A stretch of 64,000 nucleotides of DNA, taken from assembly GCA_038745535.1 (NCBI GenBank), contig JBCDLI010000006.1, positions 4,911-68,910 of the forward strand, written 5' to 3'. This document shows, one piece after another, positions 52,340 through 61,588 of this stretch; the first letter of the stretch is position 1; each line of letters opens with the position of its first letter. A program made the translations under genes and the position numbers. The notes beneath the pieces were generated by a model that saw only the letters and a list, made by a program, of their open reading frames with translations, did not search any database and was not told the DNA's origin. This DNA comes from JBCDLI01 sp038745535. Lineage in GTDB: Bacteria; Pseudomonadota; Alphaproteobacteria; Rhizobiales; Rhizobiaceae.

Positions 52340-53707
52340 ATGGCAATTCCCACATCCATAATGCCGGAAAGCCCTGTTCGATCGCGGACAGTTTCCGAAA
52401 TCGACAAGCTCCTGCAGCTTCATCCCAAGGGTTATGATCTTTCGCTCGATCGTGTCTCGGCCCTGCTAAAGCGTCTTGGAAATCCACAAGACAACATTGC
52501 GCCAGCAATTCATATCGCCGGGACCAATGGTAAGGGGTCTGCAACTGCGTTTTGTCGCGCTGCGCTGGAAGCTGCGGGATTACGCGTTCACACCCACACA
52601 TCGCCACATCTGGTCAATTGGAACGAGCGTTTTCGGCTTGCAGAAGAGCCCGGCGTTTCAAAGAATGCCGACGACGATGTGCTGGCGGACGCGATTGCCC
52701 GTGTGGGTCGCGCCAACAATGGCGAAGAAATCACAGTTTTTGAGATCTTGACGGCCGTGATGTTTATGCTTTTCGCCGATCATCCAGCCGATGCCTGCGT
52801 CATCGAGGTGGGACTGGGCGGACGCTTCGATGCAACGAATGTGATCAAAACGCCTGCAGCCTCGCTGATCATGCCAGTGACGATGGATCATGAACAATGG
52901 CTTGGCGATACGCCTGCCAAGATCGCGTTTGAGAAGGCCGGTATCATCAAGCGCGATTGTCCGGTGGTGATCGGTTCCCAACCGTTTCAAGATGCCGAAG
53001 ATGTCTTAATCCGCCAAGCGAACAGAAATGGCATGCAGCCCTTGGTGTATGGCCAAGATTTTTTTGCGCGCGAAGAAAACGGCCGCATGGTAATGCAACT
53101 TCCCGATGGATTGTGGGATTTGCCGTTGCCCGCGCTTGCCGGTCGACACCAGATTGCAAATGCAGCTGCTGCACTAATGGCGGTGCGCGAAGCTGGTTTT
53201 CCTATTAACGATGGTACTGCGGAAGAAGCACTCAAGGACGTGGTGTGGCCAGGTCGCTTGCAAAAGCTGCCTAACGGGGTTCTTCACGGCTTAGCGCCTG
53301 CAGACACCGAGATCTGGATTGATGGCGGACACAACGCGGATGCTGGAAAGGCGGCAGCGGAGTTTCTGGCCGACCGCGATGATTTGATCGAGCGGCCGCT
53401 TTTTTTGATTTCTGGCATGCTCGATACGAAAGACCCGCAGACTTACTTCGCAAACTTTGTCGGGATGACGCGCCACGTGTTCACGGTGCCGTTGCAAAGT
53501 ACCGGCTCGGGAATTTCTTCGGATTTGTTAGCTGCAAAAATTGCGGAAACCGGGTTGTCAGCCGAACCGGTTCAAAGTGTTGCAAGTGCCCTCTCGCTTC
53601 TCGGCGACACGTGGGAGCCGCCCGAAGTATCCCCACGTATCATGATCTGCGGATCGCTCTATCTGGTGGGTGACGTGCTTCGCGAAAACGGCACGCCACC
53701 AAAGTGA
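52340..53707 (+). CDS. folC: bifunctional folylpolyglutamate synthase / dihydrofolate synthase
   Basis: FolC adds glutamate to dihydropteroate and then to reduced folates. The 455-residue Mur-ligase-type protein has the ATP loop HIAGTNGKGSATAFCRAALE, VIEVGLGGRFDATNVI, VTMDHEQWLGDTPAKIAFEK and DGGHNADAGKAAAEFL. Length is slightly above usual. It follows accD in the normal alphaproteobacterial order and converges with trxA, with 10 bp between stops. Confidence 0.95.
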   Translation: MAIPTSIMPESPVRSRTVSEIDKLLQLHPKGYDLSLDRVSALLKRLGNPQDNIAPAIHIAGTNGKGSATAFCRAALEAAGLRVHTHTSPHLVNWNERFRLAEEPGVSKNADDDVLADAIARVGRANNGEEITVFEILTAVMFMLFADHPADACVIEVGLGGRFDATNVIKTPAASLIMPVTMDHEQWLGDTPAKIAFEKAGIIKRDCPVVIGSQPFQDAEDVLIRQANRNGMQPLVYGQDFFAREENGRMVMQLPDGLWDLPLPALAGRHQIANAAAALMAVREAGFPINDGTAEEALKDVVWPGRLQKLPNGVLHGLAPADTEIWIDGGHNADAGKAAAEFLADRDDLIERPLFLISGMLDTKDPQTYFANFVGMTRHVFTVPLQSTGSGISSDLLAAKIAETGLSAEPVQSVASALSLLGDTWEPPEVSPRIMICGSLYLVGDVLRENGTPPK

Positions 53708-53717
53708 GGTGAGCCGT

Positions 53718-54038
53718 CTAGGCGTGACCCTTCATCCAGTCGGAAAGCTTGCTCTTGGGAGCAGCGCCGACCATTTGATCGACAACTTCGCCGCCCTTGA
53801 ACATGTAAAGCGTTGGGATTGAGCGAACGCCGAATTGGGCCGCGAGGTCCGGGTTCTCGTCAATATTCACCTTCGCGATTTTGACGGTTTCTCCGAGCTC
53901 AGTCGATAGTTCTTCGAGCGCCGGTGCGATCTGCTTACAGGGGCCGCACCATTCTGCCCAGAAATCGACGACCACAGGCTGCGATGCGCCCAAGACGTCC
54001 GATTGAAAATTCGCGGTATCTACTTTGACTGTCGACAT
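53718..54038 (-). CDS. trxA: thioredoxin
   Basis: This is a general disulfide reductase of 106 residues. It has the active site DFWAEWCGPCKQIAPALEEL with the canonical WCGPC, the cis-proline loop VRSIPTLYMFKGGEV, and the normal thioredoxin length. It is reached after addA on the same strand, with 87 bp between, and can serve as reductant for MsrA. Confidence 0.98.
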   Translation of the reverse strand: MSTVKVDTANFQSDVLGASQPVVVDFWAEWCGPCKQIAPALEELSTELGETVKIAKVNIDENPDLAAQFGVRSIPTLYMFKGGEVVDQMVGAAPKSKLSDWMKGHA

Positions 54039-54125
54039 GGTTCATCCCTCACATTGTGTGCTTCATTCGCTCTGTCACGCCGCATTAGGTGATGTGGGTG
54101 TCGTCCGCAATCAATTCTATCGCGT

Positions 54126-57100
54126 TCACGATAGCGCGAGCGCCTCATCCAAAGTTTCACGCGCAAGATTGATGACGACCGGACCCGAAGTGTAAACAAG
54201 CTTGCCGGTAATCTGATGGTCTAGGTAGATCGGCGCGAGTAATTCCCGATAGAGCGCGATTTGCAGCCGGTGATGGTCCGGCACATCGCCCAGCGAAGAT
54301 GGTGGCCGAAGACTGGTCTTAAAATCGATGATCTGGACTTCGCGTTCGGTCACAACCAAACGATCAATGACGCCGGAAACGGCGCGTTCTTCGCCTCGGA
54401 AGTTTATCGTGCCCATGACCGCGACTTCGTTCGATGAGCGGACGCCGGAACTGTTTTCGTGATCGGCAAACATTTTGAGGGTCGCGAGTGCATCTTGGAC
54501 CATGCGATCAATTTCACTGTCGCTCCAAGCAGCATGAACACTCCGCAAATAGTCGGCTGCAGTCGCCTCTCGTTTGGCAGGCTCGACCTCGCCGATCTTT
54601 TCCAACAGCCGATGCATCGCCGTTCCCCGACGGGCAGACTTGATGATTTTCTGGTCGCGGTTCGAACCCAAATCGGTGTTTGATTGCAATTGTTGAAGCA
54701 GAGAAAACGGCTCTGTCGCCACAGCCGCGGTTTTGTCAGCGACCGACTTTTCCAAGACGAGTGCGGAAGTACCCGAAGGTTGAAGCGGTCGCGGCGCTGG
54801 GGGTTCGGCAGCGGCCGGCGTGTGCATCCACGTAATATCTTCTGGAGAACGCGACCCCGGAGGCTCGTCATCTGACTTGCCAATCTTTGTCGCTTCGCCC
54901 GCGGAAGCATCGATCTCGTAGCGCCACGCTGGAAAACCATAGTCGCTTATCACAAGCGCAGGCGCGTCCGGCGCGTCGATGAGCTCAGCGCGCGCCATAT
55001 CGAACCATGTAAGTTTTGCAGGATCATTCTGCTTGTTGTTACTACTGTTTAATCCGCGATAGCCGGTGATGATCAACTCATCGGCTGCGCGGGTCGTCGC
55101 GACGTATAACAGCCGTCGATACTCGCCCACTTTCTCTTGGTTTTGCAGTTCCAAACGGTCTGCCAGTTTTTGAGGATGCTCGGCTTTTCTCCCCGCTGCC
55201 AAGATAATTGGTGCGTCATCGAAATCCGAAATCACGTCCGGGATTTCCGAGTATTTTGTTTTGCTATCCTGGCTCGTCACTGCGGCGGAACCGTCATCAA
55301 TCACATAGACAATTGGCGCTTCTAGGCCCTTTGCCGCGTGAATCGTCATGACGCGTACCTGGTGCGACGCTTGATCGAGCTCGCGTTTGATCACGCGCGT
55401 GCTCGTCTCAAAGCTCCGCATAAATTCCTGGAGGCTTGATGCGCTGACATTTTCAATCTTGATGGCCTCGTTCAAAAACTCATCGAGTACATCTTCGGTT
55501 TCCGGGCCCAAACGCCCGATAAGTTTTTTTGCGACGCCGTCGACCAACAAGACGTGGGCGTAGAATTCGTAGACTGGTTTTTCACTCGCAAGCGTTCGCC
55601 ATTGAGCGAACTGCTGTGCCCAATTTCCAAAGCGTGTATCGCCCTCCCCGAGCCGAGCGAGAGCTTGGAAAAGGCTCTCATTTCCACGGTCCCAAGCTTG
55701 CGTGAGCGCGAAAAGGTCATTCTCTGTGCCATTGAAGACCGGGCTTTTGATAAGTTCAGCGAAAGACAGATCATCTCTTATGTCCAGAAGTGCGCGTCCA
55801 AGCGCGACGAGATCACGACACGCCGGATGAGCAAACATGTCGAGACGGTCCGCGCCGGCTACCTCCACACCGTTTTCTTTAAGCCTGCGCGATAGCTCCT
55901 TGATAAACGCGCCGGACCGCTTGCGGACAAGAATCAAGAAGTCACCCGCTTGAGCAGGTCTTCCAAGACTGCGAATTCGGTAAGCTTCGCGAAGCTTTCT
56001 CTCTATGTCGGTCGCGATGCGGGTCGCCAACTGCACTGCACCGTCAATTTTATCGTTTTCTGGCTCTAGCCAATTGTCGGGCGGGTCTTCTTTCTCGCTT
56101 TTCGTTGGTTCCCAGAGCTCTACCCGACCCGGTTGGGCCACACGCAGTGACGTGTGCTGGACTACTTTTTTATCGAAGCTCAGGCCGTTATTGTGGGCAT
56201 CGTTTGCAAAGACATGATCAACCGCCTTCAAAACATCTGACGTGGAGCGAAAAGAAGCCGGCATATCGACTTCATCAAGAGGTCTCCCGGCGTTGTTCGT
56301 CTTTTCGATATATTGGTGTTTCCAATAGGAAAACTGCCTTGGGTCGGCACCTTGGAACGAATAAATCGATTGCTTCTCATCGCCGACCACGAAGATCGTG
56401 CGCTCCTCCGGTCTCGAGCTCTCGCCGTCGAAGAAATCTTCGCTCAAGAGATCGATGATCTTCCATTGAAGGGGGCCGGTGTCTTGTGCTTCGTCCAGCA
56501 GGATGTGGTCGATGCCGTAGTCGAGCTTGTATCTGATCCACGGTCCGATGTCTGACCGCGATAGCAGGTTATGGGTCTTCTCGATCAGGTCCGTGAAGTC
56601 GAGGAAGCCGCGCCGCTGTTTTAATGTTTTGTAGGTATCGAGGATTTGTGAGCCGACGGACGCGAGATCGGCCCCGAGGTCCACCGCACGGGATAAATTT
56701 ATCCGGTTTAGCGTATCCAGAACGAGGTCTGCCGTCCGTGTATACAGTTCTAAAAACTCTGGGGCTCGTTTCTTGAACGCGGCATTGCCCAAACTTCTGC
56801 TGCTGAAGTGTCGGCCTGTGGTGAGAAAATAATGTAGATAGGTCTCATCGGGAAGCGCGTTTGGAGTCTCATCGAACCATTTGCTCGCCTTGCCGAGAAA
56901 ACCATTCGTGAGGCTGGTTGCCCTTACCGAATCGGCAATCTCTAAATATCGCTGTACAGCGACTTTGTTCAGCGGCGTTTGTTGCTCAAACGCATTGAAG
57001 ATAGCCTCTTCCGTCTCGTTGTCCGAGAACCCTGCAGAGCGGCGCCAATTGTGACGGCGATCCGCTGAAGAACTTTGAGCATCGGAGCTTGCCGCGATGT

Positions 57101-57749
57101 AGTTCTGGAAAGTCTCTCGATCTCCCGCCACTGAGCCGATAACCTCATCGAAACCGCTATCACCAAGACCGTAGATCAGTCGTGAAATCGCATCGGAAAG
57201 TTCGCCAGACGCGGTCGAAACCACGTCACGCCGTGCTTCATCCAGCAACTGCTTCTCCATGCGATCGTCCAGCATTTCAAAGTGTCCGGCGATGTTTGCT
57301 TCCAATGGAAAACGGTGCAGCACGGTTTCGCAGAACGCGTGGATCGTCTGAATTTTGAGACCGCCGGGCGTTTCCAAGGCGACGGCGAAAAGACGCCTGG
57401 CAGTTTCAACATCGGCAGCGGTAACCGCACTCGGTGTTTCGATGTTTCGAAGCGCCGCAATCTCTTTGCGCAGTTCGGTATCTTCCAAACGCGTCCATTT
57501 GCCGAGCCGCTCAAAGACGCGGTTTTTCATCTCGGCAGCTGCGGTTTTTGTATATGTCAGGCACAAAATGCGATCCGGCTGCACACCATCCAGAAGTAGC
57601 AATATGACCCGCGAAGAAAGAACATAAGTCTTTCCAGAGCCCGCATTTGCTGACACCCAAACGGAGCTTTTGGGGTCGGCGGCGCGGCGCTGGGCATCGC
57701 GCGTAGCGTCATCAATGGTGACAGGGGGGCGTTCGGCTGCGCTACTCAT
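54126..57749 (-). CDS. addA: double-strand break repair helicase-nuclease AddA
   Basis: AddA is the helicase and one nuclease subunit of AddAB, the alphaproteobacterial equivalent of RecBCD. The 1207-residue protein has the UvrD-type motifs in order (VSANAGSGKTYVLSSRVILL, LLDEAQDTGPLQWKIIDLL, VGDEKQSIYSFQGADPRQF, MTIHAAKGLEAPIVYVIDD) and ends with a RecB-like nuclease domain (GVIDRLVVTEREVQIIDFKT). ATG 57749 overlaps the addB stop; a start nine codons earlier lies inside addB and has no clear advantage. Confidence 0.95.
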   Translation of the reverse strand: MSSAAERPPVTIDDATRDAQRRAADPKSSVWVSANAGSGKTYVLSSRVILLLLDGVQPDRILCLTYTKTAAAEMKNRVFERLGKWTRLEDTELRKEIAALRNIETPSAVTAADVETARRLFAVALETPGGLKIQTIHAFCETVLHRFPLEANIAGHFEMLDDRMEKQLLDEARRDVVSTASGELSDAISRLIYGLGDSGFDEVIGSVAGDRETFQNYIAASSDAQSSSADRRHNWRRSAGFSDNETEEAIFNAFEQQTPLNKVAVQRYLEIADSVRATSLTNGFLGKASKWFDETPNALPDETYLHYFLTTGRHFSSRSLGNAAFKKRAPEFLELYTRTADLVLDTLNRINLSRAVDLGADLASVGSQILDTYKTLKQRRGFLDFTDLIEKTHNLLSRSDIGPWIRYKLDYGIDHILLDEAQDTGPLQWKIIDLLSEDFFDGESSRPEERTIFVVGDEKQSIYSFQGADPRQFSYWKHQYIEKTNNAGRPLDEVDMPASFRSTSDVLKAVDHVFANDAHNNGLSFDKKVVQHTSLRVAQPGRVELWEPTKSEKEDPPDNWLEPENDKIDGAVQLATRIATDIERKLREAYRIRSLGRPAQAGDFLILVRKRSGAFIKELSRRLKENGVEVAGADRLDMFAHPACRDLVALGRALLDIRDDLSFAELIKSPVFNGTENDLFALTQAWDRGNESLFQALARLGEGDTRFGNWAQQFAQWRTLASEKPVYEFYAHVLLVDGVAKKLIGRLGPETEDVLDEFLNEAIKIENVSASSLQEFMRSFETSTRVIKRELDQASHQVRVMTIHAAKGLEAPIVYVIDDGSAAVTSQDSKTKYSEIPDVISDFDDAPIILAAGRKAEHPQKLADRLELQNQEKVGEYRRLLYVATTRAADELIITGYRGLNSSNNKQNDPAKLTWFDMARAELIDAPDAPALVISDYGFPAWRYEIDASAGEATKIGKSDDEPPGSRSPEDITWMHTPAAAEPPAPRPLQPSGTSALVLEKSVADKTAAVATEPFSLLQQLQSNTDLGSNRDQKIIKSARRGTAMHRLLEKIGEVEPAKREATAADYLRSVHAAWSDSEIDRMVQDALATLKMFADHENSSGVRSSNEVAVMGTINFRGEERAVSGVIDRLVVTEREVQIIDFKTSLRPPSSLGDVPDHHRLQIALYRELLAPIYLDHQITGKLVYTSGPVVINLARETLDEALALS

Positions 57750-60700
57750 CACCACCCCCGCCTGAGCCCCATTCACTCACGCGTGCGAGATGGTCGTAAT
57801 CACCTTCATATTTGGAAGCGCTTGCCCGCGCTTTTGAGCGATAGCCTGTGTTTTCACAGTTGTAGGCATCGGCGAGTTGAACGGCTTTGCCCCACGCCTT
57901 CTCTGCGAGATCGGCATGTTTTTCGTCGGCTAGTGAAATGGCAGGCTTGACCTCGAATTTTCCACGCGGCCCCATTTTGACATAGGCAATATCTGTGACG
58001 TTTCGCTTGCCCAAATCTCTGAACGCCCCGCGTGCTGCCAAAGCTGCTTCGAGGGACAGTTGAACGGACTTCAACTTTTCCAAGTCCGGTTTGCTGGGCA
58101 CGTTGCTAGACTTGAAGTCAATCAGATCCAAAGACCCATCATCGCGCTCATCCACCCGGTCTGCACGGCCGTGAATTGAAACTCCCGTTTGCTCGAGTGC
58201 TGTTGATGACGCGGTGATCTCCGCATGGCGTTGTTTAACCGCTTTGTTACGCCCGCGTTCCCAATTGATGATTTCGGGGATCAATGCCTCAAATCGCGGC
58301 CACCACATCGCGCGAATTTCTTCGGGAAGATTTGCGTCCTTGAAGCAATCTTCGGCGACATGCTTCAGGTCGCGGTTTGCGTCCTCTTGGCTAAAATCGA
58401 TGCATTCGGTGACACTGCGCTCCATGATCTCGTGGAAGAGCGTCCCGCGATCGCGCGCATCAGGATCGCGCACCAGCGGTTCGACTTTCTTCAAACCGAG
58501 AACCTTTTGCGCGTAAATGGCGTAAGGGTCAGCGATTAGCTTTTCGATATTTGTCACCGATAGCGCTTTCGGACGGACCTCTGCCGGTGGCTTCGGATAG
58601 GGACGGCCAATCGGTGTGGTTTGCGAAGCAGCGGAATAATCGGTCGCCATATCCAGCAACCGTGCGCCGCGTCTATTCATTTCAGCCGATGCATCAGGGC
58701 CAGCGAACGCCTCAAGGCGTTGCCACCACCGCGATGCGACCGTTGGCGTGCCTTCCACGCGTTTTGATCGCGCCAGCACCACGCTCGGCTGGCCCATGGC
58801 CATTTGAAAATCATGAGCCGACAAACCAACGCGGCGTTCGGGCGGTTCCATGCCGATAGCCGCCATTTGTGTGCGCGTAATGAAGGCGTCAGTTTCTGGC
58901 ACTTGTGGCCATATTCCCTCATTCAGCCCACCGAGAATAATATGGTCGACGTACTGAAGACGAGCCTCCAAAGCGCCCCAGATAAAGACCCGAGGATGAC
59001 AGTCGCTGACTTCACGCACCATGCTTCCGGCAGACAGACTGCCAATGATTTCTGGCCACTGATCCGGCGGGAAGGTGACCTCTTCATCGATACTTGCAAG
59101 ACCGACCAAGAAGCTGCTCAAGCTACTACCGGCTTCGGCATCGTAAAGCGAACCGAGACTGCCTTCATCGTTCCGGCAAAGTGCCTCAAGCGCAGTGATC
59201 GTCGCTTCGAGACAGGCCTGAACATTGACCGATTGCTTGCTCAGTAACGACGTGAGCGGCGAAAGAGCGTTATCGAAACGCTGCGCAAATGCCGTAATTG
59301 TTTCGATGTCTTTGGGTGACAGGTCGCTGCTTCGGCGGTCGTCTTCGGCAACCATAGAAAGCTGAGTAATCACGAACTCGGTGCAGTATCCGGGCTTAAA
59401 CCGGCCAAGGCCGCCCCGCATGACAATGTGTTCAAAACGCGTGACCGAATGCTGGTGGTCCGCCCGCGACAACCCCAACACAACGTATTGATGTTTTAGA
59501 AGGCCGAGCGCTGTTGCCGGATCATCGGACCTAAATACTAAATCCAGTAGCGCCGTCACGAGCCTGCCCGGCTGCGTATTGGCAAATGGCGTACCGGCAC
59601 TGTCGTCGGCCTGAATTCCGTGGGCGGCAAGTGCCATGATAACCCGTCGGGCGAGGCCACGATCCGGTGTGACGAGAGCGGCGCGTTTGAGAGGGTCTTT
59701 AATTTTCTCGCGAATTGAGATCGCGATTGCATCGGCGAGACGCGCTTCATTGGGCGCGCTGAGCATCACCACGTTTTTAAAGGCGGTATCGGGCAATTGC
59801 TGTCGAAGGCGCGACCACTGTGCGGTTTCATCGGCTACACTCATCGCGCCACCGACCCACAGGCCACGGGCGTTCAGTTCTGAGCGCGCCTGGGGGCCAA
59901 GTCGTTCAACGATGGAAGCATCTGCGCCGATCCGCTGCAGCAGTTTTTCCAATCCGTATTGCGGATGTGAGATGTCGCCTGGCGCTGGATTATCAATCCG
60001 CAAATGAGATCGAACACCTGACGAAAGACCTTGATCGTAACCCGGCAAGATCACCGCACCGTTCGGAAGCCTTGCGATTGCACTCATCAGTTCGGCAGTC
60101 GCAGCGATTGAGCCCGTCGATCCGGCCACGAGATAAGGCTCTTCTGGCTGACTTTCCCGTAGCCGCTTGGCCTCGGTGAGCAGCAACCGATTGCGCCGGT
60201 CCGAGGGATCAATGGCGTTTCGCGATGCGAGCAACGCGGGCCACTCGCTTTCCACAACCTGCAAGAAAGACATGGTAACGTTCCACCAATCGGAGACGTC
60301 GGGCTTCGTGCTTTCAACTGCATCGGCTGCCGCTTTGATTGAGCGGTTTTGGGATTGGAATTGATCGATCAGGTTTCCAAGATCCGTCGCCAACCAGAAC
60401 GCATCTGCGGTTGATACCGGAATCGCGATGTCTTCTTCACCAAATTGCTTTTGTGCATTTCGTTGAAGGTGCTTGGTCCATTCAAGAATGAGCCTGCCGA
60501 GAATGATCTGCCGTTCCATCGGTGAAATGGCGGTTGGAATATTGAGTTCGTCAGCTCCTAGACCGGAGAAAATATCGAGGTCATCGTCAAATTCACCGAG
60601 TGGTTTCACTTTTGGGAGAAGGGCGGCCTTGCCCCCGCAAATATCCACGAAAACAGAACGGAGCTCCCGCGTTGCCCGACGCGTGGGAACATAAATGGTG

Positions 60701-60834
60701 ACTTTGCTCAACCCAAGTGGATCGTCGCGCCATCTGAACTCGCCGAAGAGCAATCCGTCGACCAGCGATCGAGCGACTGTTTCGAGAAACGGTGTGCCGG
60801 GATCAATCGTGAAGACTTTTGGTAAGCGTGCCAG
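57742..60834 (-). CDS. addB: double-strand break repair protein AddB (probable CTG start)
   Basis: AddB is the second nuclease/scaffold subunit of AddAB. Family features include VTIYVPTRRATRELRSVFVD, LGGLNEGIWPQVPETDAFIT, and a C-terminal RecB-type nuclease segment (SLDLIDFKSSNVPSKPDLEK). The first ATG/GTG/TTG in frame is TTG 60753, but the 27 codons upstream read RLPKVFTIDPGTPFLETVAR and so on, matching the normal AddB N-terminus. No ATG, GTG or TTG exists between the upstream stop and there. CTG 60834, with AGGGA five bases ahead, gives a 1030-residue protein and is my preferred start. Confidence 0.9.
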   Translation of the reverse strand: MARLPKVFTIDPGTPFLETVARSLVDGLLFGEFRWRDDPLGLSKVTIYVPTRRATRELRSVFVDICGGKAALLPKVKPLGEFDDDLDIFSGLGADELNIPTAISPMERQIILGRLILEWTKHLQRNAQKQFGEEDIAIPVSTADAFWLATDLGNLIDQFQSQNRSIKAAADAVESTKPDVSDWWNVTMSFLQVVESEWPALLASRNAIDPSDRRNRLLLTEAKRLRESQPEEPYLVAGSTGSIAATAELMSAIARLPNGAVILPGYDQGLSSGVRSHLRIDNPAPGDISHPQYGLEKLLQRIGADASIVERLGPQARSELNARGLWVGGAMSVADETAQWSRLRQQLPDTAFKNVVMLSAPNEARLADAIAISIREKIKDPLKRAALVTPDRGLARRVIMALAAHGIQADDSAGTPFANTQPGRLVTALLDLVFRSDDPATALGLLKHQYVVLGLSRADHQHSVTRFEHIVMRGGLGRFKPGYCTEFVITQLSMVAEDDRRSSDLSPKDIETITAFAQRFDNALSPLTSLLSKQSVNVQACLEATITALEALCRNDEGSLGSLYDAEAGSSLSSFLVGLASIDEEVTFPPDQWPEIIGSLSAGSMVREVSDCHPRVFIWGALEARLQYVDHIILGGLNEGIWPQVPETDAFITRTQMAAIGMEPPERRVGLSAHDFQMAMGQPSVVLARSKRVEGTPTVASRWWQRLEAFAGPDASAEMNRRGARLLDMATDYSAASQTTPIGRPYPKPPAEVRPKALSVTNIEKLIADPYAIYAQKVLGLKKVEPLVRDPDARDRGTLFHEIMERSVTECIDFSQEDANRDLKHVAEDCFKDANLPEEIRAMWWPRFEALIPEIINWERGRNKAVKQRHAEITASSTALEQTGVSIHGRADRVDERDDGSLDLIDFKSSNVPSKPDLEKLKSVQLSLEAALAARGAFRDLGKRNVTDIAYVKMGPRGKFEVKPAISLADEKHADLAEKAWGKAVQLADAYNCENTGYRSKARASASKYEGDYDHLARVSEWGSGGGGDE

Positions 60835-60835
60835 G

Positions 60836-61588
60836 CTATTCCCTCACGCCTGCTGTGTCGTTGGGAAGAAGGCTTGCAAGTTTTGCCTCCGCATCGGCCA
60901 GACCCTGCGGTGTGCCAACCGTAATCCAGTGACCGCCTTTCAATACATGACCAAACAAACGCTTTTCCTCAATTGCCTTGTCAAAATAAACGTTCAGCGA
61001 ATGGGGCTCGACTTTCGCGTGGTCAAAGATTGCAGGGTTCAGTATTGCGCAACCAGCATAAATGACGCCCATCGGATCGCGTTTATCATCGGCGCGAGAC
61101 AGCCGACCGTGATCGTCAATCAGAAAATCAACCGTGTTGCCGTGGCCGGTCGTGTCTTCCGGTCGGCACACCAAAAGCAGAATATCCATCGTGGCGGCAT
61201 CGAAGATCTCCATCATTTTCGGCAGGCAAGGTTCTGGTCCATCGATCCAAAAGGTGTCGGCGTTCAACAGCACAAACGGTCTTGGCTCAAGTTTGGGCAG
61301 GGCTTTCACGACGCCACCGCCAGTCTCTAAAATTTCGCCGCTCTCATCACTGATGTCGCATGCTGGTCGTTCGGTCCGGGTGGCGCAGTGATCTATGATT
61401 TGCTCACCGAGATAGTGCACGTTGACCACCGCACGCGGGATTTTTGCTTCCCGGACCTTCGATAGCGTCCGCTCCAGCAGCGAAACACCTGCGACCTCGA
61501 CCAGAGGTTTCGGCGTCGTTTCGGTGATGGGGCGAAGACGTTTTCCGAAGCCGGCGGCCAGCACCATCGCAGTATCGATCTCGCTCAT
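60836..61588 (-). CDS. nucleotidyltransferase, MurU-like
   Basis: Likely an N-acetylmuramate-1-phosphate uridylyltransferase of the peptidoglycan recycling route (MurU), inferred from its coupling with an AmgK-like kinase domain. The 250-residue protein has AMVLAAGFGKRLRPITETTP, then KPLVEVAGVSLLERTL, the nucleotidyltransferase signature, and VLLNADTFWIDGPEP. Its start overlaps the stop of the TsaE/phosphotransferase gene (ATGA). Its stop is directly followed by the probable addB start. Confidence 0.85.
   Translation of the reverse strand: MSEIDTAMVLAAGFGKRLRPITETTPKPLVEVAGVSLLERTLSKVREAKIPRAVVNVHYLGEQIIDHCATRTERPACDISDESGEILETGGGVVKALPKLEPRPFVLLNADTFWIDGPEPCLPKMMEIFDAATMDILLLVCRPEDTTGHGNTVDFLIDDHGRLSRADDKRDPMGVIYAGCAILNPAIFDHAKVEPHSLNVYFDKAIEEKRLFGHVLKGGHWITVGTPQGLADAEAKLASLLPNDTAGVRE

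Noticed and set aside
51870..52607. Minus-strand frames of 239-245 codons across accD and folC
   Set aside because: Antisense shadows of strongly conserved genes; translations show no domain.
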